Below, piece by piece: positions 26,929 to 33,953 of a stretch of 64,000 nt of DNA. This stretch comes from Pseudomonas tremae (lineage in GTDB: Bacteria > Pseudomonadota > Gammaproteobacteria > Pseudomonadales > Pseudomonadaceae). The stretch covers positions 29,952 through 93,951 of the forward strand of contig NZ_LJRO01000181.1 in the NCBI RefSeq assembly GCF_001401155.1, given 5' to 3'. The first letter of the stretch is position 1. Each line of letters opens with the position of its first letter. Made by a program: the position numbers and the translations under genes. The notes beneath the pieces are model-generated. The model saw nothing but the letters and a program-made list of their open reading frames with translations, did no database searches and had not been told where the DNA came from.

Positions 26929-27137
26929 GCCAGTAACGCTGCTTTGGTCGCAACTGCGTTGGCGGTCACAGGCGTTGGTCCATGAGTGTGTGCAGCGAGC
27001 TGGGCGAGGCGCTGCAAGTAATAGACGCCAGTGAGTTCAGGGAATTGTCGCTCTACGCTGCGCTTGATTGCGTCGTCCAGTTGATAGCCACTAAAGCTAC
27101 CCCCACCTCCGTCGATACCCTCCATACAACCCCGCAA
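26901..27137 (-). CDS. Short VgrG/spike-tail-like protein, probably a gene remnant
   Basis: A 78-codon frame (TTG at 27137; an ATG lies at 27125). The C-terminal half, RLAQLAAHTHGPTPVTANAV and ALLAAKLKPVTL, is the same tail as in the spike remnant at 24937. The N-terminal half, MEGIDGGGGSFSGYQLDDAI and KRSVERQFPELTG, looks coding but is not recognised. It may be a short intact gene or the end of a rearranged one. It is divergent from the unknown gene at 27153. Confidence 0.45.
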   Translation of the reverse strand: MRGCMEGIDGGGGSFSGYQLDDAIKRSVERQFPELTGVYYLQRLAQLAAHTHGPTPVTANAVATKAALLAAKLKPVTL

Positions 27138-27152
27138 TCATGGATCGATGAA

Positions 27153-27899
27153 ATGGTTATCTCACTAACCCCCGGCAACAACACCTATCCAGCCGTCACC
27201 CTGCCCAACTCTGGCGTGACGCTTACTCCGCAGCCGCTCACTGACGCGCAGAAAGAAGCGCTGAAGAACGCCGCAGCCAATACGCCTGTCACCACGCCTG
27301 CTGTTGTTTATCACCCCAGCACTGAAGCTCCGGCTACTGAGCCGATGGTGGCGATCGATACTTGGGTTGGCCGTTCTCAGGCGCCTGATTTCCCGCAGAA
27401 GGCGGCGGAACACAGGACTTCGACTGAGGCGCTGAAGACTTCGTATGAAGCGTTCAAATCGACGCTGGCGTCTGTATATCCTGATCTGGCCAGCAAGAAG
27501 TTTGGCTTTACGATTGAGGCGAACGGCAACCTGAAAGCGACCAACAGTTCGGGTGAGTTGAGTGAGGCGGACACCAAGCAGTTGAACACACTGCTGAACG
27601 CTTCAAGTGGGCTGAAAGCGGCAGCGGCCACTTATCGGCAGACGGCCATTGATATGGTCGATGCCGACTCGCCTTGGAGCGGGAGTTATCTGGGCCGCTA
27701 TAACCTGACCAAGGAAAACTTCGCAGATTCGCTGGACCTGGGCGCGCTGTTTATTCCCAAGACGTCCACGCCGTCGAAAGAACAGTCGGATGGCATGTTC
27801 TTCAATCAACTGGCCTACAAAGGCGTGCTGCACACTCAAGAAACGGAAGCAGCCATGCTTGCTGCGCGTGCAGCTGAAAAGGCTGGAACAGCGGGTTGA
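27153..27899 (+). CDS. Hypothetical protein with Pro/Thr-rich N-terminus
   Basis: A 248-residue soluble protein, without signal peptide or membrane helix. The N-terminus MVISLTPGNNTYPAVTLPNS is followed by a Thr/Pro-rich stretch (TPVTTPAVVYHPSTEAPATE), then a helical part with DADSPWSGSYLGRYNLTKEN and FFNQLAYKGVLHTQETEAAM. I do not recognise the family. The frame is open back to 26982, but that part is antisense to a spike-type tail, so ATG 27153 is preferred although its ribosome site is weak. Base composition is ordinary for this genome. A secreted function is possible but unproven. Confidence 0.6.
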   Translation: MVISLTPGNNTYPAVTLPNSGVTLTPQPLTDAQKEALKNAAANTPVTTPAVVYHPSTEAPATEPMVAIDTWVGRSQAPDFPQKAAEHRTSTEALKTSYEAFKSTLASVYPDLASKKFGFTIEANGNLKATNSSGELSEADTKQLNTLLNASSGLKAAAATYRQTAIDMVDADSPWSGSYLGRYNLTKENFADSLDLGALFIPKTSTPSKEQSDGMFFNQLAYKGVLHTQETEAAMLAARAAEKAGTAG

Positions 27900-27927
27900 T
27901 CACAACTGCTCAGCGGCTTGGCAGACG

Positions 27928-28383
27928 TTACGGGCGGACGTAGTAATTGTCGAACTCGCCGCTCCCGACGAGCTGAAAACCGTGGCGGATGTAGAACCGG
28001 TTTGAGTCGCTTTCTTTCAGCGCGCCTACCCGTAATGCTGACGCCATTGCGTCTGCTTCAGCGAACACTTGGCGAAGCACCGCTGAGCCTATGCCCTGCC
28101 CTTGCGCACCGGGCTTGATGTACAGGTGATCCAGCAACAGGCCGCCGGCGAGCGCCTTGAGGACGACGAAGCCGACCCTGCTCTCGGCGACCTCGATATA
28201 GCGGGTATCTGGCGCTGAAAAGCCTTCCCGAAAACGCTCTCGGGCGCGCACCGGATCGAACCGGCCAATGCGCTCCAGGCTGTCGCGCATGGCTTCGATA
28301 CGCATTGCGACCAGGGCGTCAAAGTCTCCGGGCTGAACCGTTGTCAGGATGATGTCGGGCTCGGTCTTGCGGATCAGCGACAT
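27928..28383 (-). CDS. GNAT family N-acetyltransferase
   Basis: A 151-residue protein of the GNAT fold. The acetyl-CoA binding motif A is LLLDHLYIKPGAQGQGIGSA, i.e. the Q/R-x-x-G-x-G/A pattern, followed by the C-terminal NRFYIRHGFQLVG strand. The acceptor cannot be predicted. ATG 28383 is chosen since GGAG lies eight bases upstream; the longer frame to 28479 has no ribosome site. It shares direction with the next acetyltransferase gene, 114 bases away. Confidence 0.85.
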   Translation of the reverse strand: MSLIRKTEPDIILTTVQPGDFDALVAMRIEAMRDSLERIGRFDPVRARERFREGFSAPDTRYIEVAESRVGFVVLKALAGGLLLDHLYIKPGAQGQGIGSAVLRQVFAEADAMASALRVGALKESDSNRFYIRHGFQLVGSGEFDNYYVRP

Positions 28384-28497
28384 TCGTTTCGCTCCATTCA
28401 CAGGGTAAATATCACGTAGGCCCAGGGTTTTAAACAACAGGTCCATACACCTCCGATCTTCGGGAAACTGCGGGGCCATGTGTTCAAACGTGCCGGC

Positions 28498-29046
28498 CTA
28501 CAGCGCCCGCGCCAGCCACTCATCCCGCGTCATCTCCCAGACCTCCACGTCAAATCGCCCGCCGACGAACTCACCCTCGTGCGTGCTCACCTTGCGCATG
28601 CCCTCATTGATCGAAATACGCCGTGAGGCTTCGTTGGGCGCAGCTTTGGGCACCTGCATCAGGGGCATGCCCAATGTGTCGAACCAATGCCGATTGACTG
28701 CACAGCAAGCCTCTTTCATGTAGCCGTTGCCTTGCCAGTCCGGGTGTAACCAGAAACCGCGGTTGTTGCTGGCGTGGGTCATGAGGGTAATGCTGCCGAT
28801 GATCTGGTCGGGCGCGGTCTGCAGGCGGATCATCCAGTGCCACTCGGTGCCGCGCGCAATGGCTGGCAGTGCAACGTCCTGGATGTAACGCAGCGCGCCG
28901 TCTTGCGGGTAAGGCCAAGGGACGCGGTTGTTCAGGTATCGCACGATGTCCCATAACGGGAAAAGCTGCTGAACGGCTGACGCATCCGCCAGTTGCAGCG
29001 GCGTCAGCAGAAGGCGATCTGTGTGCAGCGTGGGGGTGATTGTCAT
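28498..29046 (-). CDS. RimJ/RimL-type GNAT acetyltransferase
   Basis: A 182-residue protein starting MTITPTLHTDRLLLTPLQLA, the standard opening of RimJ/RimL-like acetyltransferases. The CoA motif appears as GFWLHPDWQGNGYMKEACCA, and the conserved NEASRRISINEGM lies near the end, as in proteins that modify N-termini of ribosomal proteins or small amines. The upstream codons to 29094 are not family-like. Substrate unknown. Confidence 0.85.
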   Translation of the reverse strand: MTITPTLHTDRLLLTPLQLADASAVQQLFPLWDIVRYLNNRVPWPYPQDGALRYIQDVALPAIARGTEWHWMIRLQTAPDQIIGSITLMTHASNNRGFWLHPDWQGNGYMKEACCAVNRHWFDTLGMPLMQVPKAAPNEASRRISINEGMRKVSTHEGEFVGGRFDVEVWEMTRDEWLARAL

Positions 29047-29170
29047 GACGATGGCCCTTTCCGTTGAGCAGTGTTCACAGGATGAACGGTCCATTATGCA
29101 GGGGTTTTAAGTCGAACTGCTTGAGGCCGAAGCAGGTCTACCCATCATCTTTCACACATCGGAAACCCCA

Positions 29171-29701
29171 GTGCCCAGAATCATTACGGATCAGACACCC
29201 CAAAGTGTGGTGGATGAGCAGCAGGTCAAATTATTTGGCTCGCCCAAGGAACGGCTAGACTTTTATCGGCGCGAAATTCATTACGAAACCACCAATCTGT
29301 CCAACCGTACCAACGCCTATTTGTCGGCCCAGTCTTTTCTGGTAATCGCTTACGCATCCTCGATGGCAAACATGAACCCCGCCTGGGGTGCGATGTTCAC
29401 GCTGGTGGTGCCGGCAATGCTGGCCTTGCTGGGTCTGCTCAGCACACTGTTCGCCTGGCCAGGCATTAGGGCGGCTTGCGACATCATCCAGCACTGGCAT
29501 CACAAGCAGGCGCAACTGCTGCTCAGCGAACCGGTCATCGGGCTGACCTATGACGACTCGCCGCTGTTCAGCGATTGGGAGTCCAGCGAAACCGGGCCGA
29601 AAAAGTCCTTGCTATTCTCCAAGCGCAGTCCTTGGCTGTTCAGCTTTTTCTGGATCTTCCTCGGTGGTTTTGCGGTGTTCGTGCAGTTGGTTGCGGACTG
29701 A
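29171..29701 (+). CDS. Hypothetical inner-membrane protein
   Basis: A 176-residue protein starting with GTG. An amphipathic helix, RLDFYRREIHYETTNLSNRT, precedes hydrophobic segments at about 51-66 and 72-95 (GAMFTLVVPAMLALLGLLST), and a third near the C-terminus at about 153-173 (FSFFWIFLGGFAVFVQLV). The helix-then-membrane layout resembles small membrane proteins found as effectors in some defence systems, but no cyclase or nuclease partner is adjacent, so I give no function. It is convergent with the OprD-type porin gene. Confidence 0.65.
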   Translation: MPRIITDQTPQSVVDEQQVKLFGSPKERLDFYRREIHYETTNLSNRTNAYLSAQSFLVIAYASSMANMNPAWGAMFTLVVPAMLALLGLLSTLFAWPGIRAACDIIQHWHHKQAQLLLSEPVIGLTYDDSPLFSDWESSETGPKKSLLFSKRSPWLFSFFWIFLGGFAVFVQLVAD

Positions 29702-29720
29702 GTCAGGCGCCGCCCTCACA

Positions 29721-30995
29721 TCAGAAAACGTTGATCGGGTAATCCACGAAAATACGCGTTTCATTGCCCTCGCTGTTGTACGCCTGTGCGTCGTCGGAGA
29801 CACGCAGGAATGAGTTGCGCAGGCGGATCGAGAGGTCTTTGGCCGGGCCGCTCTGTACCACGTAGGTCAACTGACTGAATATCTCGCGCTCGGTGCCGTC
29901 GCCGCTGCCCGCGGTGCCGTCGTCAATGTTGTCACCGCGCACGTAGGCAGCCTTGTAGCTAAGGCCGGGCAGGACCAGCCCGGAGAGGTCGACGCCATAG
30001 GCTGCTTGCCACGAACGCTCGTCCTTGCCGTTGAAGTCGGACCAGTAGGAGTTGGCGAGGTAGATGGTATTGCCGCCGTCACCAAAACCACCGTCGTTGC
30101 GATAACCGCCGTAGGCGTAGCCCATGTCACCGGTGCTGCGCTGGTGCGCGAGGGTGAAGGAGTGGATGCCCACGGCCCAGGTCGCGGCCAGGCTCCAGAT
30201 CTTGTTGTCACGCGCGTCGCTGGTGGTGAAGTCTTTATCCAGCTTGGTCTTGTAGCCGTTGAAGTCGAAGGTCAGGGACTGATCCTGCGGCAGGGCAAAG
30301 ACGTAGTTCAGGTTGACGTACTGTTTCTTGAGCACGTCTTCGTTGTCGGAGGCGTAAAACGCAGCACTGAATTCATCGGTGAATTTGTAGCTGGCGCCGT
30401 AGACGTTGATGCTTTTCAGATCACCGCTGTCACGAGCTTCGGCGCTCTTGCGCGCTTCCTGAGTGAAACGTCCTGCAACCACTTCAAGCCCGGCGATCTC
30501 TTTGGAGGTGATCAGGGTGCCGGTGTAGCTCTCTGGCAGCAGACGGGAATTGTCGTAACTCAGCACCGGCAATTGCGGCATCTGGTCGCCGTATTTGATG
30601 ACGGTATTGGAGAAGCGTGCTTTGACCGCAGCACCTGCGCGCGACAGGTCATCGGCTGCAGCGCCGCTGTCGCCCTGCTTGAAGAAGTCGATGCCACCAT
30701 TGCCGCTGCGCCCTTTGCCGCCATCCAAGCGGATGCCGTACAGCGCAAACGCGTCGACGCCCACCCCGACTGTGCCCTGGGTGAAACCGGACGCAAAACT
30801 GCCCATGAAAGCCTGGCCCCATTCGGACTTGTCTTCCCGGTCGTTCCTGTAATCGCGGTTGATATAAGCGTTACGCAGGTGGGCGGTCAGCCCGCTGTCT
30901 TCGACGAAACCTTTTGAATCTGCCTGCCCTTCGGCCATGGCCTGACTGGCGCTGATGATGCCCAAGGCAAGCACGCCCATACGTTTGGTCAGCAT
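29721..30995 (-). CDS. OprD-family outer-membrane porin
   Basis: A 424-residue outer-membrane protein. The signal peptide MLTKRMGVLALGIISASQAMA is followed by GLTAHLRNAYINRDYRND, the first strand typical of the OprD/Occ family, then GSFASGFTQGTVGVGVDAFA. Alternating beta-strands fill the rest, and it ends with an aromatic residue (VDYPINVF) as barrel proteins do. These porins take up amino acids or small organic acids. The substrate class cannot be fixed from sequence. The frame extends ten codons upstream, but the signal begins at ATG 30995. Confidence 0.9.
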   Translation of the reverse strand: MLTKRMGVLALGIISASQAMAEGQADSKGFVEDSGLTAHLRNAYINRDYRNDREDKSEWGQAFMGSFASGFTQGTVGVGVDAFALYGIRLDGGKGRSGNGGIDFFKQGDSGAAADDLSRAGAAVKARFSNTVIKYGDQMPQLPVLSYDNSRLLPESYTGTLITSKEIAGLEVVAGRFTQEARKSAEARDSGDLKSINVYGASYKFTDEFSAAFYASDNEDVLKKQYVNLNYVFALPQDQSLTFDFNGYKTKLDKDFTTSDARDNKIWSLAATWAVGIHSFTLAHQRSTGDMGYAYGGYRNDGGFGDGGNTIYLANSYWSDFNGKDERSWQAAYGVDLSGLVLPGLSYKAAYVRGDNIDDGTAGSGDGTEREIFSQLTYVVQSGPAKDLSIRLRNSFLRVSDDAQAYNSEGNETRIFVDYPINVF

Positions 30996-31224
30996 TTTGT
31001 CTTCCTTATCTGCGAATTGACACACGCTGTGACGACGCCCGGTGGGCGTCCTGGCTTCCAGCCTCAGAACAAGCAGTATAGAAAGCCGCGCGAGAATCGC
31101 AGTGGACTACTGATGCACGTAGAAGGGGTCAAGCCACAGGCAGTGGGGCGCGAATCCTAGTCCCGACGCCTGAAGGTGTCAAACGCGCAGATGGCCGGGC
31201 CAGAGCGCTCGTACTGCGTATTGG

Positions 31225-31431
31225 CTAATCCGTCAGCACGCGGAAAAGTGCTTCAAATTCCGCGTCGTTCAACAGTCCTGCCGGGTAGCGCTGCAACAGC
31301 ATTGCGCGTACGTCAGGCCTGGCTTTGGCAGGCTTGGTTCTCTTTAACCAATCCGCCAGCAACTGGCGGGCCTCGTTACTCGGGGAAGCAGACAAACCAC
31401 GTGCGTACTGCGCGTTAATACCTGCGTTCAT
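31225..31431 (-). CDS. Small hypothetical protein
   Basis: A 68-residue cytoplasmic protein, MNAGINAQYARGLSASPSNE and onward, ending LNDAEFEALFRVLTD. It is helical and moderately basic, with AGAGG eight bases upstream of the ATG. No family is recognised. It stands alone between the OprD and aguA genes, separated from aguA by a terminator. Confidence 0.6.
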   Translation of the reverse strand: MNAGINAQYARGLSASPSNEARQLLADWLKRTKPAKARPDVRAMLLQRYPAGLLNDAEFEALFRVLTD

Positions 31432-31566
31432 AACGAAAACCTCTTGATTCGTGAGGGGCTAAAGCTACTGATGCTATGTGACAGTCAAGCTAATAAAACG
31501 GTATTTCGCCAGCCGGATTTACTGCCACTGCCGATAAATCTGATGAGCAGCGTTACTAAGTAACGC

Positions 31567-31595
31567 AAAAAAAAGCCCATCAGATGATGGGCTTA
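31567..31595 (-). terminator. Rho-independent terminator of the aguB-aguA unit
   Basis: On the minus strand AAGCCCATC-AT-CTGATGGGC followed by eight T residues, about 55 bases beyond the aguA stop. Confidence 0.85.
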
Positions 31596-31650
31596 GTAGA
31601 GCAATATCGGGACCAGTTGGTTAGTGCCAGATACAACTAGTTACGAAGTA

Positions 31651-32757
31651 TTACCCGTGACGAGGAGCAGGCTGCTGCTGCGTCAGGCAGTGAATATTGC
31701 CGCCACCGAGCAGCAATTCCCGGCCCGGCACCATGACTATTTCATGCTCTGGAAACAGCGTTTGCAGGATGTCACGAGCCTTCTTATCCATAGGGTCATC
31801 GAAACTCGGCGCGATGATGCCGCCGTTGACGATCAGAAAGTTCACGTAAGACCCGGCCAGACGCACCGATGGGTTGCGCTCCTGACTACCATGCACCTGA
31901 TCAACGCCAGCACACTCTTCTTCTGTAGCGAACAGTGGACCGGGAATCGGCATTTTATGAACGATAAACGAACGCCCCTGAGCATCCTGAGTGTTTTCAA
32001 AAATACTCATCGCTGCGTGACAACGTGAGTAGTTGGGGTCTTCGGGATCATCGGTCCAGGCCAGTAACACCTCACCCGGACGGATGTAGCAGCAGAAGTT
32101 ATCCACATGCCCATCGGTTTCGTCGTTGAACAGGCCATCGGGCAGCCAGATGGTCTTATCCACAGCCAAGTAATCGCTCAGCACCGCTTCGATCTGTTCA
32201 CGAGTCAGGTGAGGATTGCGGTTGCGATTGAGCAGGCATTCTTCGGTGGTGATCAGCGTGCCTTCACCATCGACGTGAATCGAACCGCCTTCCAGCACGA
32301 AGCCTTCGGTGGCGTAACGTGGGCAGCGCTCGATTTCCAGCACCTTGCTGCCCAGTTGCGAGTCGAGATTCCACGGCGCGTAAAGCCCGCCGTCGAAACC
32401 GCCCCAGGCATTGAACTCCCAATTCACGCCACGCACTTCGCCGCGGTCATTGATGACGAAAGTCGGACCGCTGTCGCGCACCCAGGCGTCGTTGCTGCTC
32501 ATTTCCACGACACGAATGTTCGGCATGTCCAGACGCGCACGGGCATTGTCGTACTGCCCTGCAGACACCGCGACCGTCACCGGCTCGAAGCGGGCGATGG
32601 CCTTGGCGACGGCAACGTGTGCAGCCTGGGCGGGCTTGCCGCCCAAGCGCCAGTTGTCCGGGCGCTCGGGCCAGACCATCCATACCTGGGTTTGCGGCGC
32701 CCATTCGGCCGGCATGTGGAAACCATCGGCGCGTGGCGTGCTGTTGAGCGTGGTCAT
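31651..32757 (-). CDS. aguA: AguA, agmatine deiminase
   Basis: A 368-residue enzyme that hydrolyses agmatine to N-carbamoylputrescine and ammonia. It has the family start [20 protein letters not shown], substrate-site acidic residues in [14 protein letters not shown], the catalytic His region [13 protein letters not shown], and the nucleophile Cys357 in [14 protein letters not shown]. The length is normal. It follows aguB after five bases on the same strand, so the two consecutive steps of agmatine breakdown are co-expressed. Confidence 0.96.
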   Translation of the reverse strand: MTTLNSTPRADGFHMPAEWAPQTQVWMVWPERPDNWRLGGKPAQAAHVAVAKAIARFEPVTVAVSAGQYDNARARLDMPNIRVVEMSSNDAWVRDSGPTFVINDRGEVRGVNWEFNAWGGFDGGLYAPWNLDSQLGSKVLEIERCPRYATEGFVLEGGSIHVDGEGTLITTEECLLNRNRNPHLTREQIEAVLSDYLAVDKTIWLPDGLFNDETDGHVDNFCCYIRPGEVLLAWTDDPEDPNYSRCHAAMSIFENTQDAQGRSFIVHKMPIPGPLFATEEECAGVDQVHGSQERNPSVRLAGSYVNFLIVNGGIIAPSFDDPMDKKARDILQTLFPEHEIVMVPGRELLLGGGNIHCLTQQQPAPRHG

Positions 32758-32762
32758 GGCGA

Positions 32763-33641
32763 TCAGGACTCCAGCGAACCGTCGAGGGTCTTGACCGCGC
32801 CGTACAGGTTCGGACGACGATCACGGAAGGTGCCCCAAGCGCTGCGGATGTGCTCCAGTTCGTCCAGATCGAAACTGTGGACCAAGACGCCCTCTTCGGT
32901 TTCGTTGAGCTCGGCGACTTTCTCGCCGAACTGGTTGGCGATGAACGACGAGCCATAGAAGGTGATGTCGTAGCCGTCCTGCTCTTCGTTGCCGATGCGG
33001 TTGCTGGCGATCAGCGGCATCAGGTTCGCGCCGGCATGGCCCTGTTGCACACGCTGCCAGTGGTCGCGGGAGCTGATGGTCTTGTCATGCGGCTCGCTGC
33101 CGATGGCGGTCGGATAGAAAAGGATTTCCGCACCCTGCAACGCCATGCTGCGCGCGCACTCCGGGAACCACTGGTCCCAGCAGATGCCGACGCCGATTTT
33201 CGCGTAGCGGGTCTGCCAGACCTTGAAGCCGGTGTCGCCTGGGTTGAAGTAGTACTTTTCGTGATACCCAGGGCCGTCCGGAATGTGGCTCTTGCGGTAG
33301 ATGCCCAGATTGGTGCCGTCTGCGTCGATGATCGCAATGCTGTTGAAACGCGCACGCCCCGCCAGTTCGAAAAAGCTGATCGGCAGCACGACTTGCAGTT
33401 CTTTGGCGATCTTCTGGAAATGCTTGATCGCGACGTTGGACTCAAGAGTAGTCGCCAACTGCAGGTAGTCCGGGTTCGGCTTCTGGCAGAAGTACGGGGT
33501 CTCGAACAGCTCTTGAATCAGGATGATCTGGGCGCCCTTGGCGGCAGCTTCGCGCACCAGCTTTTCAGCGGTCTCGATGTTGGCTTCCAGATCCCAGGAG
33601 CAGGCCATCTGGGTAGCAGCGACAGAAACGATACGGCTCAT
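32763..33641 (-). CDS. aguB: AguB, N-carbamoylputrescine amidase
   Basis: A 292-residue member of the nitrilase superfamily, cleaving N-carbamoylputrescine to putrescine, ammonia and CO2. The Glu-Lys-Cys triad is visible: Glu in [13 protein letters not shown], Lys in [18 protein letters not shown] and Cys in [17 protein letters not shown] 33641 begins [17 protein letters not shown]; the 18 codons upstream in frame do not belong. Putrescine made here can feed polyamine pools or be burned via GABA, for which a gabP permease exists at 12901. Confidence 0.96.
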   Translation of the reverse strand: MSRIVSVAATQMACSWDLEANIETAEKLVREAAAKGAQIILIQELFETPYFCQKPNPDYLQLATTLESNVAIKHFQKIAKELQVVLPISFFELAGRARFNSIAIIDADGTNLGIYRKSHIPDGPGYHEKYYFNPGDTGFKVWQTRYAKIGVGICWDQWFPECARSMALQGAEILFYPTAIGSEPHDKTISSRDHWQRVQQGHAGANLMPLIASNRIGNEEQDGYDITFYGSSFIANQFGEKVAELNETEEGVLVHSFDLDELEHIRSAWGTFRDRRPNLYGAVKTLDGSLES

Positions 33642-33834
33642 GAAAATATCTCCAGGGGCGGTTGCAAAGGACTTAACACCATAGCAGACGAGCAATGACG
33701 ATTATGAACGCCTTTATAACGGATACAAATCGGCATTAAAAGCGTAAAATTGGAATATCTTGGATATATTTTTACATTTTGCCGATATTAATCTGCTTAC
33801 CACTCATAACTACGCTCATTTCCGTGGGCCGGGT

Positions 33835-33952
33835 GTGACGCGGAGCCTAACCCAAGGCATTCCCACGCTGGAGCGTGCGGAACGATAGCGTCCGGCCAGC
33901 TCTATCGTGCCCATGCTCCGCGTGGGCATGCCGTTCTGGACGCTCTGCGTCC
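33835..33952. repeat. Dispersed ~120-bp palindromic repeat, copy 2
   Basis: Second copy of the element at 3123-3242, with the same complementary ends and inner CATGCTCCGCGTGGGCATG. It reaches to within two bases of the stop codon of the fusion gene. The remaining gap from 33642 to 33834 has an AT-rich stretch but no gene. Confidence 0.8.
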
Positions 33953-33953
33953 T

